64,000 nt of DNA from CAWFPR01 sp963817635. Lineage in GTDB: Bacteria > Acidobacteriota > Vicinamibacteria > Vicinamibacterales > 2-12-FULL-66-21. A program made the position numbers and the translations under genes. Below, one piece after another: positions 21,907-31,128 of this stretch. The notes beneath the pieces were generated by a model that did no database searches, was not told the origin of the DNA, and worked only from the letters and a program-made list of their open reading frames with translations. Position 1 is the stretch's first letter, and the number at the start of each line of letters is the position of its first letter. The stretch spans positions 1 through 64,000 of the forward strand of contig CAWFPR010000004.1 of the NCBI GenBank assembly GCA_963817635.1. The letters run 5' to 3'.

Positions 21907-21990
21907 GGCTTCAGGCTTAAGGCTTCAGCCTGAGGGCTTGGGCCTGAGGCCTTAGCCCTCAAGCCCCAAGCCAGAAGCCTCAAGCCCCGC
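21898..21990. repeat. NAGGCTT heptad repeat tract, arms inverted
   Basis: Four tandem heptads (GAGGCTT, GAGGCTT, CAGGCTT, AAGGCTT; 21898-21925) face related AAGCC-based units on the opposite strand (to about 21990), making a long imperfect hairpin between convergent genes. Both stop codons, of lhgO (21904-21906) and of rfbD (21980), are the TGA inside GCTTGAGG units. Confidence 0.6.
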
Positions 21991-22825
21991 CGAGATACCG
22001 CCGCAGCGCATCCTGCCACGTCGGCATCTGGATGCCGACAGACGCGAGCTTCGCGTTCGACAGCGCGCAGTAGCGCGGTCGAGGCGCGGCGAGCTGCGCG
22101 GTCGCGAGCGTCAACGGCTTCACGCGGATCGGCAGGTCGAGCAGGCGCGCGGCTTCGTGCGCGATCTCGAGCCACGTCGCGGCGCCGTCGTTCACGCAGT
22201 GATACAGGCCCGGCGCGATTCCACGCGCGAGCACCTCGCGCGTCGCGCGCGCCACGTCCGCCGTGTAGCTCGGCGAGACGGTGCGATCGACGAACACCGG
22301 CACCTCCTCGCCGCGCCTCAGCCGCTGCACGATCGTCCCCAGACTGCCGGCGCGGGCGCCCTCGGGCGCTGGCTGCCCGAACAGGCTCTCCACGCGCAGG
22401 ACCCAGGCGCGTGGCGCCTCCAGCGCAAACCAGTCGCCCAGCAGTTTCGACGCCGCGTACACGCTGCGCGGGCCCGGCTCGTCTTCCTCGGTGTAGGGTC
22501 GATCCGCCTCGCCATCGAAGACGAAATCGCTGCTGTAGTGCACGAGGGCAGCGCCCGCGCGCACGGCCGCCTCGGCCAGCGCCAGCACGCCGAACGCGTT
22601 GACGTCCATCGCGCGCACGGCCTGCGACTCGGCGTCGTCCACCTTGTTGTAGGCCGCGCAGTTGATGATGACGTCGGGGGCCGCGCGATCCACGACGCGG
22701 CGGATCTGGAAGGGATCGGTGATGTCGAGGTGCGCGCGAGCGGGGGCGTGCACCTCGTCGTCACGGAATTCACGCAGCATCGCGGCACCCAGCAGGCCGC
22801 GCGCGCCGGTGATGAGGACGCGCAT
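21980..22825 (-). CDS. rfbD: dTDP-4-dehydrorhamnose reductase
   Basis: Intact, 281 residues. NAD(P)H site MRVLITGARGLLGAAMLREF, VIINCAAYNKVDDAE, HYSSDFVFDG (RfbD-type SSDYVFDG), Tyr-x3-Lys in VYAASKLLGDWF and the C-terminal RPRYCALSNAKL, all as in RfbD. It would reduce dTDP-4-keto-rhamnose to dTDP-L-rhamnose. RfbA, RfbB and RfbC are not in the window, so the first steps must be encoded elsewhere. Start ATG overlaps the stop of the DegT gene (ATGA), so the two are translated together. Confidence 0.9.
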   Translation of the reverse strand: MRVLITGARGLLGAAMLREFRDDEVHAPARAHLDITDPFQIRRVVDRAAPDVIINCAAYNKVDDAESQAVRAMDVNAFGVLALAEAAVRAGAALVHYSSDFVFDGEADRPYTEEDEPGPRSVYAASKLLGDWFALEAPRAWVLRVESLFGQPAPEGARAGSLGTIVQRLRRGEEVPVFVDRTVSPSYTADVARATREVLARGIAPGLYHCVNDGAATWLEIAHEAARLLDLPIRVKPLTLATAQLAAPRPRYCALSNAKLASVGIQMPTWQDALRRYLGGA

Positions 22826-23961
22826 CAGGCGCGAACGGCGTCGGCGACCGCGCCGACGACGGCGGACTGCTGCTCGACGGTGAGTTCGCCGTAGATCGGC
22901 AGCGCGATCGTCGAGTCCGCGGCCGCTTCCGCCGCCGGGAAATCGCCGCGCGCGTGGCCGAGCGGGGCGAAGCACTCCTGCAGGTGGAACGGCACCGGGT
23001 AGTAGATCTCCGTGGAGATCCCGCGCTCGGTCAGCGCGGCGCGCACCCGGTCGCGCTCGGGCACGCGGATGACGTACTGGTTGAAGATGTGGCGCCGGCC
23101 GGCCGGCTGCACCGGCAGCGTGATTCGTCCGGTCAGGCCCGTCTCGGCGAAGAGGCGGTCGTAGGTGGCCGCGTTCGCGCGCCGGGCGTCGGTCCACCGG
23201 GCCAGGTGCGGCAGCTTGACCCGCAGGACCGCGGCCTGGAGCGCATCGCAGCGGAAATTCGCGCCGATCAGCGAGTGGTAGTACTTGGGCTCGGCGCCAT
23301 GATTGCGAATCAGCCGCACGCGGCGGCCGACCGCCGCGTCGTTGGTCGTGACCAGGCCGGCGTCGCCGAAGGCACCGAGATTCTTGCTCGGAAAAAACGA
23401 GAAGCACCCGACGGTCCCCATCGCCCCGGCTTGCTGCTGCCCGTACGAGGCGCCGATCGCCTGCGCCGCGTCTTCGATCACCGGGATGCCCGCCTGGCGC
23501 GCGACGGCCAGGATCGGATCCATGTCGGCGCACAAACCGTAGAGGTGCACCGGAATGATCGCTTTCGTGTCCGCCGAGAGCGCGGCGCGCAAAGCCGCCG
23601 GATCCATGTTGTAGGTCGCCGGGTCGATGTCGACGAGCACGGGCCGCGCGCCGACGCGCGCCACGCAGCCCGCCGTGGCAAAGAACGAATAGGTGCTGGT
23701 GATGACCTCGTCGCCCGGGCCGATGCCGAGCGCCATCAGCGCCGCCAGGATGGCGTCGGTGCCCGACGAGACGGTGATGGCGTCGCGCACCCCGAGATAG
23801 GCGGCCAGCTCGCGCTCGAGCCCTTCGACCTCCGGCCCCATGATGAAACGCTGGCTGTCGCACACGCGGGTGATGGCCGCGAGCAGTTCGTCCCGCAGGG
23901 GACGGTACTGCGCGCCCAGATCGAGCAGCGGCACGGAGATGGCGCTGGTGATGGGGTTCAT
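22825..23961 (-). CDS. DegT/DnrJ/EryC1 sugar aminotransferase (WlbC/WbpE-like)
   Basis: Intact, 378 residues. Typical sequence ISVPLLDLGAQYRPLRDE, ITVSSGTDAILAALMALGIG, IIPVHLYGLCADMDPI, VIEDAAQAIGASY, and PLP-Lys in CFSFFPSKNLGAFGDAG. The pattern is close to the UDP-3-keto-hexuronate aminotransferases WlbC/WbpE, which use the product of WlbA. WlbA is present at 15189-16163, so the pair could act together. An alternative is another nucleotide-sugar 3- or 4-aminotransferase. ATGA overlaps on both sides link it with rfbD and the following hypothetical gene. Confidence 0.8.
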   Translation of the reverse strand: MNPITSAISVPLLDLGAQYRPLRDELLAAITRVCDSQRFIMGPEVEGLERELAAYLGVRDAITVSSGTDAILAALMALGIGPGDEVITSTYSFFATAGCVARVGARPVLVDIDPATYNMDPAALRAALSADTKAIIPVHLYGLCADMDPILAVARQAGIPVIEDAAQAIGASYGQQQAGAMGTVGCFSFFPSKNLGAFGDAGLVTTNDAAVGRRVRLIRNHGAEPKYYHSLIGANFRCDALQAAVLRVKLPHLARWTDARRANAATYDRLFAETGLTGRITLPVQPAGRRHIFNQYVIRVPERDRVRAALTERGISTEIYYPVPFHLQECFAPLGHARGDFPAAEAAADSTIALPIYGELTVEQQSAVVGAVADAVRA

Positions 23962-24518
23962 CGGATCACGACCTTCGGGGTGGCCCAGAGCGCGAGGTCG
24001 TTGCGGTGATCCTCCTCCTGCCCTGGCGGACTGCTGTTGGTATTGAGAATGACGTCCACTTCCTCGCCGGCATAGGACGACAGGTCCACCATGACGGGAA
24101 CCCACTTGCGTTCACCGGGATTGGCGAACGGGTTGAGGTGGAGCGTGAACAGATCCTCGTACGCGCGGCCGTCGGACACGCCGGCACGGAACAGCACGCC
24201 GTTGCCCTCCTCGGTCCAGGCCTCGGGCTGCAGGCCAACCGCCAGGTCGAGCCAGCCGTCGTCGGGAACCCTGATCTTCCAGGTCAGGCGGCTGCCGGCG
24301 GTTGGCTGCACGGCGATGGCATGCCGGGTGTCGCCGTTGAGCGTGGCGTCGGTCACGGAGAACACGTCCGGGTTCGGCTGCTTCTTCGCCGACGCATAAC
24401 GGTCCGCCGACAGCAGGTCGATCGGTTCGCCGCCGCTCGCGCGCTTGAACAGCCACCACCCACACAGGACCAGGATGACGAGGACCACCGCGGCAAGAGC
24501 CGCACGGCTGCCTTTCAT
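23958..24518 (-). CDS. Membrane-anchored hypothetical protein
   Basis: 186 residues, not recognised. One N-terminal membrane anchor (ALAAVVLVILVLCGWWLF) and then a periplasmic domain rich in beta strands (SRLTWKIRVPDDGWLDLAVG, ENGNGVLF-like, DVILNTNSSPPGQ). Such galactose-binding-like sequences occur beside sugar genes. The stop overlaps the start of the DegT gene, so it is the first gene of that small operon. The gap to smpB upstream is 45 bp. Confidence 0.6.
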   Translation of the reverse strand: MKGSRAALAAVVLVILVLCGWWLFKRASGGEPIDLLSADRYASAKKQPNPDVFSVTDATLNGDTRHAIAVQPTAGSRLTWKIRVPDDGWLDLAVGLQPEAWTEEGNGVLFRAGVSDGRAYEDLFTLHLNPFANPGERKWVPVMVDLSSYAGEEVDVILNTNSSPPGQEEDHRNDLALWATPKVVIR

Positions 24519-24563
24519 GATGCTGTCCGCCTCCAGCGGAAAAACGTTTCAATCTACCACGGT

Positions 24564-25037
24564 TCAGCGCTGGCGTTCCTTCACGGCCGCGCGCGTCTCG
24601 CGGTCCGCTTCGCGGCGCTTGATCGTTTCCCGCTTGTCGTGCGCCTGCTTGCCCTTGGCGAGGCCAATGCCGATCTTCACGTGGCCGTTCTTGAAGTACA
24701 TGCGGGTGGGCACGAGCGTCATGCCCTTCTCGACCGTTCGCCCGATGAGTTTCCGGATCTCCTGCCGGTGCAGCAGGAGCTTGCGCCTGCGCGTGGGGTT
24801 GTGATCCGCGTACCCGCGATGGCTGTACGGGTTGATGTGGACGTTGTAGATCCACACCTCGCCATCCTCGAGGCGCGCGAAGCTGTCGCGCAGGTTCACA
24901 TTGCCTTCGCGAATCGCCTTGACCTCGGTGCCGAGCAGGACCAGGCCGGCCTCGAACGTCTCGAGGATGTGGAAATCGTGGAACGCCTTGCGGTTCTCCG
25001 CGATGCTCTTCTGTGCCTGTTCGCGTTCTGAACGCAT
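24564..25037 (-). CDS. smpB: SsrA-binding protein SmpB
   Basis: Intact, 157 residues, full family length. AENRKAFHDFHILETFEAGL, GTEVKAIREGNVNLRDSFAR, NVHINPYSHRGYADHNPTRR and RKLLLHRQEI are the classic SmpB sequence, and the C-terminal GLAKGKQAHDKRETIKRREA tail is the part that enters the ribosome with tmRNA. It is needed for trans-translation of stalled ribosomes. The tmRNA gene itself is not seen nearby. It lies 10 bp after pdxA in the same direction. Confidence 0.95.
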   Translation of the reverse strand: MRSEREQAQKSIAENRKAFHDFHILETFEAGLVLLGTEVKAIREGNVNLRDSFARLEDGEVWIYNVHINPYSHRGYADHNPTRRRKLLLHRQEIRKLIGRTVEKGMTLVPTRMYFKNGHVKIGIGLAKGKQAHDKRETIKRREADRETRAAVKERQR

Positions 25038-25046
25038 ACTGTTCGC

Positions 25047-25946
25047 CTACCGCTGGCCGCTCGCCGCTGCTCGCGGAGTGCTCAACCGGACTGCCAACTT
25101 CACTGCTTCGATGAGGCTCGACGGATCCGCGGCGTCGCGGCCGGCGATGTCGAACGCCGTGCCGTGATCGACCGACGTGCGCACGATCGGCAGGCCGAGC
25201 GTGACGTTGACCGCCCGCCCGAACGCCACGAGCTTGACCGGGATGAGCCCCTGATCGTGGTAGCACGCGACAACCGCGTCGTACTCGCCGCGCATGGCGC
25301 GGACGAATACGGTATCGGCCGGCAGCGGTCCGTCGATAGTCACCCCGCGCGCACGGCATGCGGCGACGGCCGGCGCGAGCACCTCGTCGTCTTCGCGTCC
25401 GATGACGCCATGTTCCCCGGCATGTGGATTGAGACCCGCCAGCGCCAGCCGGGGAGCCGCGATTCCGAACCGGGGCAGGTTGTCGGCGGCCAGCGTGATG
25501 ACGCCCTCGAGCCCGTCCCGCGTGATGGCGCCCGGCACCTCGGACAGTGGGATATGCACGGTGGCCAGGATGACCCGCAGCGACTCGGCGTAGAACATCA
25601 TCGCCACGCGAGGCGCTCCGGTCAGGTGGGCGAGCAGATCGGTGTGGCCACGCCACGGCAGGCCGGCGGCGGCAAAGGCCTCCTTGTTGATCGGGGCGGT
25701 CGCTATCGCGTCAATCCGCCCGTGCATCGCGTCATCGACCGCCTGGACGATCGCGTCGTATGCCGCGCGGCCCGCCGCGGCCGACACGCGCCCGCGTTCG
25801 AAACGGGCCACCTCGGCATCGGTCGCCGGCCCGTAGAAGACGATGTCACAGATGGCGCGGACATCGGGATGCGCGGCAGCCTTTCGCGCGATCTCGGGTC
25901 CGATGCCGGCGGGATCGCCGACCGTCACGCCGATTTTCACCCGCAT
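25047..25946 (-). CDS. pdxA: 4-hydroxythreonine-4-phosphate dehydrogenase
   Basis: Intact, 299 residues starting MRVKIGVTVGDPAGIGPEIA. Metal and substrate motifs RGHTDLLAHLTG, LNPHAGEHGVIGREDDEV, VACYHDQGLIPVKLVAFGRA and RTSVDHGTAFDIAGRDAAD are those of PdxA, which makes the 3-amino-2-oxopropyl phosphate precursor of vitamin B6. ATG at 25946 is chosen because the family begins here. It overlaps the last 10 bp of ricT. Zinc or magnesium histidines are all present. Confidence 0.95.
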   Translation of the reverse strand: MRVKIGVTVGDPAGIGPEIARKAAAHPDVRAICDIVFYGPATDAEVARFERGRVSAAAGRAAYDAIVQAVDDAMHGRIDAIATAPINKEAFAAAGLPWRGHTDLLAHLTGAPRVAMMFYAESLRVILATVHIPLSEVPGAITRDGLEGVITLAADNLPRFGIAAPRLALAGLNPHAGEHGVIGREDDEVLAPAVAACRARGVTIDGPLPADTVFVRAMRGEYDAVVACYHDQGLIPVKLVAFGRAVNVTLGLPIVRTSVDHGTAFDIAGRDAADPSSLIEAVKLAVRLSTPRAAASGQR

Positions 25947-26773
25947 GTGCCGCACCCGCCAGACCCGCAGGAACCGCACCCGCCGCCGGTCGCGCCCGGC
26001 CCCGTGGGGTTGCCACAGGTCCCGCATCCGCCCTCGTCCGCACAACCGCCGTGCTTCACGCCCTTGCCATTCGGCAGTTCATAGCGCAGGCAGCACTTCA
26101 GCCGTCCACACATGCCGGAGAGTTTCGACGGGTTGAGGCTGAGGTTCTGCTGCTTCGCCATCTTGATCGAGATGGGTTCGAAGCTCTGCAGAAATGTCGT
26201 GCAGCAGAGCGGCCGGCCGCACGACCCGTATCCGCCGAGCATCCGGGCCTCGTCCCGGACCCCGATCTGTCGCATTTCGATGCGCGTCCGGAAATGGGCG
26301 GCCAGATCGCGCACCAGTTCCCGGAAGTCCACCCGGCCATCGGCGGTGTAATAGAAGATGAGGCGCGAGCCGTCGAACAACTGTTCGACACGCGCGAGCT
26401 TCATTCCCAGGCCGCGCTCGCGGATCTTCATCAGGCCGACGCGCTGGGCCTCCTGCTCACGCTGCTGGTGCTTCAGGCGCAGGAGCACGTCGTCGCGGGT
26501 CGCCTTGCGGACGACCCTGGCGTCGGAGTCAGCCGGCGGCATGCGCCGCTCGGCCATTGCGGGGATCCCGCGGGTGACCGTGCCGAACGCGCGGCCTTCC
26601 GGGCCCTGGACGACAACCGGGTCGCCGGGCGACAGCGCGGTGTCCGGAGGCGCGGTCTCGGTCTCCGTCTCGGACGGCGCGTCGAGCGCAAGTTCAGGGA
26701 ACAGAAAGGAATAGGTTCGGCCGACCGGTGTGAATTTGACGCTGACGAACGGGCGTGCGGGCCCGGAACTCAT
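25937..26773 (-). CDS. ricT: PSP1-domain regulatory iron-sulfur protein RicT (YaaT-like) with Cys-Gly tail
   Basis: Intact, 278 residues. The PSP1 domain (MKLARVEQLFDGSRLIFYYT, FRTRIEMRQIGVRDEARML) leads to the conserved cysteine cluster YGSCGRPLCCTTFL and LSGMCGRLKCCLRYE, which in RicT contributes to [4Fe-4S] binding in the RicAFT complex that stimulates RNase Y cleavages. After it come about 35 residues of unusual Cys/Gly-rich sequence (GGCADEGGCGTCG, GGCGSCGSGGCGTCG), not part of the usual family. The N terminus has an extra acidic linker. Neighbours are holB upstream and pdxA downstream. Confidence 0.85.
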   Translation of the reverse strand: MSSGPARPFVSVKFTPVGRTYSFLFPELALDAPSETETETAPPDTALSPGDPVVVQGPEGRAFGTVTRGIPAMAERRMPPADSDARVVRKATRDDVLLRLKHQQREQEAQRVGLMKIRERGLGMKLARVEQLFDGSRLIFYYTADGRVDFRELVRDLAAHFRTRIEMRQIGVRDEARMLGGYGSCGRPLCCTTFLQSFEPISIKMAKQQNLSLNPSKLSGMCGRLKCCLRYELPNGKGVKHGGCADEGGCGTCGNPTGPGATGGGCGSCGSGGCGTCG

Positions 26774-26917
26774 GTCGGCCTCAATCTATCTGCCAGCGGG
26801 CCGCCAGCGCGGCACGCACCAGGTAACAGCCTGCGGGAGGGTAGCCCCCGCCGCAGCCGAGTCGGTACGAGTAGACACCAAGAGGGCGCCGGGCCGCAAC
26901 CCACTGGGTGATATCCC

Positions 26918-26943
26918 CTAAGGGCCCGTCCGGACGGGCCCTA
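26918..26943. repeat. Perfect palindrome matching the ends of the 47-kb element
   Basis: AGGGCCCGTCC/GGACGGGCCCT forms a perfect dyad between ricT and holB. It has the same outer core as the inverted ends of the element at 47112-47265 (TAGGGCCCGTCCGGAAATAA). The TAG of its right arm is the holB stop codon (26941-26943). It could act as a hairpin but no T-run follows. Confidence 0.55.
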
Positions 26944-27966
26944 GATCTGGAACGCCAGCCAGTCGGCTACGATCTTCGGACTCGCGTTCCGGTCCAGCGC
27001 CGAGAGCGCGCGCTCGACCGCCCCGAAGGCGCGAACCGCGCGATCGGCGTCGAACGACCGCTGGAGCCGGTCGAGGAGCGGCCGCAGGTCCGCGTTGGCG
27101 AGACAACTCTCGTCGCCATGCGACAACAGCACGCCCAGATCCCGCAGAATCGATGACAGGGCCCGGAGCCGGCGGGTCAGCTCCTCCCGGTCGGTCGCGC
27201 CCCGGCCCGCGCCGGTCAGCGCCTTGGCACTGTCGAGGCGGCGGCGCGGATCGTCGGACGCGACAGACCCCTCGAGCATCTGCGCCGCGGCATCCCGTGC
27301 ATCCACGAATCCCTCGGTGCCGCCTTCCAGCGCGCGTCCCACGCTGCCGTCCGACAGCGCCGCGGCCGCGTGAGCGTCCGCATCGCTATAGCCGTGCGAG
27401 CGCATCAGCACGCTGGCGACCTCTGCCGGGGAGAGCCGGCCAAAGCGCAGGCGCTGACACCGGGATCGCACGGTCGGCAGCAGCACGTCGGGACGCGAGG
27501 TCACCAGCACGAACACGGACGCGGGCGGCGGTTCCTCGAGCGTCTTGAGCAGCGCATTCTGCGCCTCGACCAGAATCTCGTCGGCGCTGTCGATGATGAC
27601 CACGCGCCGGCGGCCCTCGAACGGGCGATACGCCGACCGATCGATCGCGTCCCGGACCTGGTCCACCTTGATCGATCCGCTCTCGCCTGGTTCGATCAGC
27701 AGCACGTCGGCGTGCACACCGCGCGCGATCCGCGTGCACGACGCGCAGGTTCCACACGCGTCGCTGCGGGCTTCACCCGGCCCGCCACCGTTCGCGTCGA
27801 CGGGAGACAGGCAGTTCAGCAGTTGAGCCAACGCGACGGCGGCCGCACGCTTGCCCACACCATCGGGTCCGGCGAAAATGAGGCTGGGCGGAAGCGTGCC
27901 GCGCGTCGAGGCGCCTGCAATCAGCTCGAGCAGGTGATGGTGCCCCGCGATGTCTCGAAACGGCAT
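26941..27966 (-). CDS. holB: DNA polymerase III delta' subunit
   Basis: Intact, 341 residues. AAA+ clamp-loader subunit: MPFRDIAGHHHLLELIAGA, P-loop SLIFAGPDGVGKRAAAVAL, zinc module ACGTCASCTRIARGVHAD, sensor region IIDSADEILVEAQNALLKTL and LEEPPPASVFVLVTSRP, SRC motif VRSRCQRLRFGRL. It helps load the sliding clamp. The C terminus ends directly at the palindrome, whose TAG is its stop. It is divergent to the PPC-domain gene with only 35 bp between starts. The tmk gene that often precedes it is absent. Confidence 0.9.
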   Translation of the reverse strand: MPFRDIAGHHHLLELIAGASTRGTLPPSLIFAGPDGVGKRAAAVALAQLLNCLSPVDANGGGPGEARSDACGTCASCTRIARGVHADVLLIEPGESGSIKVDQVRDAIDRSAYRPFEGRRRVVIIDSADEILVEAQNALLKTLEEPPPASVFVLVTSRPDVLLPTVRSRCQRLRFGRLSPAEVASVLMRSHGYSDADAHAAAALSDGSVGRALEGGTEGFVDARDAAAQMLEGSVASDDPRRRLDSAKALTGAGRGATDREELTRRLRALSSILRDLGVLLSHGDESCLANADLRPLLDRLQRSFDADRAVRAFGAVERALSALDRNASPKIVADWLAFQI

Positions 27967-28001
27967 GATCGAATCGACAGGGATCGTATCATGGCGATCG
28001 C

Positions 28002-28421
28002 ATGCGATATCTGAAACTCGGCGACGCGTACATCATGCGGCTGGCGATCGACGACGAGATTCACGCGTCCCTGAAGGAGCTGGCGACGCGCGAGGGCATC
28101 GATGCCGCCGGCATCGAAGGGATCGGCTCGGTCCACCACGCCGTGCTGGGGTATTTCGATCGAGAAACGCGTGAGTACGTGCGCAAGTCCGTACCAGGGG
28201 AGATGGAGATTGTGAGCCTGGCGGGCAACCTGGCGGTCAAGGACGCCGAGCCGTTCGCCCACCTCCACGTGGTGCTCGGCGGTCGTGACTTTCAAGCCGT
28301 GGCCGGGCACCTCTTCGAGGGCAGGACCGCCGCGACCTGCGAGATCATCGTGCGGCCGTTGAAGGGATACATCCGGCGCACGCTCGATCCCGCCACGGGA
28401 CTTGTACCTGCTCGATTCTGA
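28002..28421 (+). CDS. PPC/DUF296-domain DNA-binding protein
   Basis: Intact, 139 residues covering one PPC (plant and prokaryote conserved, PF03479) domain: LATREGIDAAGIEGIGSVHH, GEMEIVSLAGNLAVKDAEPF and AHLHVVLGGRDFQAVAGHLF (conserved His residues). Bacterial members form trimers and are often annotated as DNA-binding proteins with AT-hook relatives in plants; the role in bacteria is unclear. It converges with the PBP gene, leaving 10 bp between stops and no visible terminator. Confidence 0.85.
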   Translation: MRYLKLGDAYIMRLAIDDEIHASLKELATREGIDAAGIEGIGSVHHAVLGYFDRETREYVRKSVPGEMEIVSLAGNLAVKDAEPFAHLHVVLGGRDFQAVAGHLFEGRTAATCEIIVRPLKGYIRRTLDPATGLVPARF

Positions 28422-28431
28422 AGGACCCGTC

Positions 28432-30830
28432 TTAGCCGCCGCCTCCGGGCTTCTTTTTCTTGTCGTCCTTGGTGTCGTCTTTCTTGTCGCCGTCCTTGCC
28501 GACACCGAACAACCGGGACCAGAAGCCTCTCTTCTTCTTCCCGTCATCGGTCTTCTTGCCGTCGGCGGCCTTGTCATCTTCGCGTACGCCAGATTCCGCG
28601 GCTGGCGGGACGGGGGGGGCCGGCATCGTTCCGCTCGTGCTCACGCCGGGCAGGCCCACGGCATTCGCGTCAACAGGCGTATCCCCGCCCTTTCCAAAGA
28701 GCCCCGCCAGCCGGTCCATCAGCGACGGGCGCGGGATGCAGCGGGCACACGGTGGTGGGCTGGGTGCCTTTGACGAAGTACTCCGTGTACACCATCGACC
28801 GCTTCTCGAGCGAGCCGTCAGAGGCGACAACCGCGACGTCGTCGCACCCGGCATTGGGCAGCAGGCCCGACAGCCGGCACACGTTCGCGGCAACGACATT
28901 GCCGGGACGGCTGAACCAGTCCCGCTGGTCGCCCTTCGTGGCGGTGCGCATGAAGCTGGCCCACAGCGGCACCGCCAGCGTGCCCGCGTAGCCGTTCGGA
29001 ATGATCGTCGACGGCTGGTCGAACCCGATCCAGACCCCGGTGACGACGTGTGGCGTGAAGCCGACAAACCACGCGTCCACGTAGTCGTTGGTCGTGCCGG
29101 TCTTCCCCGCCGCCGGCAGCGTGAAACCTTCCTGCCGGGCCCGATAGGCGGTGCCTGCATTGATGACGTCGGCGAGCATGCTCGACATGAGGAAAGCGGT
29201 GGCCTCGCTGACGGCCCGGTGCGAGGTGCCGGGGTCGCTGTAGAGGACGTTGCCATCGGCATCGTCCACGCGCCGAATCAGCACCGGGTCTCGAACGATG
29301 CCGCCATCGGCGAATGCGCCGTATGCGAGCGTCAGCGACATCAGCGTGACGTCACCCGAGCCGAGCACCAGCGACGGCACGCTCGGCGGCGTCCCCACGT
29401 TGAGCCGCTCGGCGTAGTGCACGGCGTTCGAAATCCCGACGCCGTTGAGCAGCTGCACGGCCGCGCGGTTGCTCGACGTGCGAAGCGCCGTCCGCAGCGT
29501 CATCGAGCTGACCGTCAGGTGCTCGTCTTCCGGCACCCAGTCGCCCTGCGCCGTCAGCGTCGGATCGTTCAGCCCCGTGATTACGGTGGCAGGCGTATAG
29601 CCGGCTTCGATGGCGGCCGCGAACACGAACGGCTTGAAGGCGGATCCTGCCTGACGCTTCGCCTGGACGGCGCGGTTGAACCGGCTCTCGTCGAAGTCGC
29701 GGCCGCCGACCATCGCTCGCACGTAGCCGGTCTTCGGGTCGAGCGACGACGAGCGCACCCTGCAGATAGGCGGGCGTCTCCCCTTCCTTGACCCTTCCGA
29801 GCTTCTCGCGCGTCGGATGCGGGAAGTTTCGACTGCGTTCGATCTGCTCGATACGCTTTTCGACGAGCTGTTCGGCCGCCTGCTGCAGCGCCGGATCCAA
29901 CGTCGTGTAGACGCGCAGTCCCCCCTGGTAGACGCGCTCCCATCCGAAGCGATCGACGAGATCGCGTCGCACCTGCTCTTTGAAGTACAGCCCGGAGGTC
30001 TCCTTGACGCCGAGCCCGTTCACCAGTTTCACCGGCGCCGTTTTCGCGGAATCCGCGGTGGCCGTGTCGATCGCGCCGGACCCCACCATCGTCTGGATGA
30101 CGACGTTGCGGCGGGCAATCGCGCGATCGAGGTTCACCGTCGGGGCATAGCTCGACGGCGACTGAATGAGGCCGGCAAGGAGCGCCGCCTGTGCGACTGT
30201 CAGGTCGCTGGCGGGCTTGCCGAAATAGCCGCGCGCAGCGGCCTCGACGCCGTAGAGGCCGTCGCCGAAATAGACCTTGTTCAGGTACAGCTCGAGGATC
30301 TCGTTCTTGGTGTAGAGGTTCTCGATGTAGGCCGCGAGAATGACTTCTTTCAGTTTCCGGCGAAACGTCTTGTCGCGGCTGAGGAAGCTCTGGCGCGCGA
30401 GCTGCTGCGTGATGGTGCTTCCGCCCTGGGCACGGCGCCCTTCCCGGATATTGCTGACCACGGCGGCAGCCACACGTACCACATCGATGCCGTTGTGCTC
30501 GTAGAAGCGCTGGTCCTCGACCGAGATGACGGCCTTGACGAGATTCGGCGACATCCGTTCGAGCGGAACCTCGATGCGCTGTTCCTTGAAGATCGTGAAG
30601 ACGGGCTTGTCGGCCGCGTCGAACAGCGTCGTGGACTGGGCCATGTCCCCGATGTCGCGCAGCGCGTTGCGGTCGGGCAGCCCGGCCGTCAGGTCGTAGC
30701 TGAACCAGGCAATCCAGCCCGCGCCGGCGAACAGGCCGATCGCCAGGATACCGACGATGGCGACGAGCGTGCGGGGGCGGCCGGTCAGCCAGGTTCGCAG
30801 GAACTGGAGGCTGGGTAGTCGCAGGGACAT
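28432..30830 (-). CDS. Class A penicillin-binding protein 1A, two frameshifts
   Basis: Bifunctional peptidoglycan glycosyltransferase-transpeptidase. N-terminal membrane anchor (TLVAIVGILAIGLFAGAGWI), GT51 domain with SVEDQRFYEHNGIDVVRVA and GGSTITQQLARQSF, then the transpeptidase with GSAFKPF (active Ser, SxxK), TSSNRAAVQ (SxN) and AAGKTGTTNDYVDAWFVGF (KTG). Indels near 29760 and 28735 split it into three pieces; the joins are collinear. The C terminus is a low-complexity Lys/Asp/Gly tail (KKDDTKDDKKKKPGGGG). Total about 800 residues, normal for PBP1A. Stand-alone gene, divergent to the VWFA-related protein. Confidence 0.9.
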
Positions 30831-31128
30831 CGGGTCTCATGCAATACAAGATGCGAGCCGGGACGTCGCCATCCGGCCGGGCACCGGATCAATCATCAGA
30901 CGCAGCCGTATCCTGCTGATTCAAAGCTGAGATAGGACTGACTCAGCCATGCCGGATGCCGGGCCAGGTCGGCCCGGCCTCGCGCGGTCTTCCGGACGCG
31001 CCAGGACAGAACTGCTCGCTTTGGCGAGCCGGCGCAAGCGCTGTGTCCGCCATTGGCCGCGGATTGCGTCGCTTTCGGCGCCAGCCGGAAGCCGGTACAC
31101 TGTCGGCGCCAGCCCCGAGGAGTGTCGC

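Noticed and set aside
21980..23863. A 627-codon minus-strand frame spanning rfbD and the DegT gene
   Set aside because: Only its last 281 codons are rfbD; the rest is the out-of-frame shadow of the DegT gene, with no family motif.
24006..25031. A 341-codon plus-strand frame opposite smpB
   Set aside because: High-GC antisense shadow; smpB on the other strand is full length and canonical.
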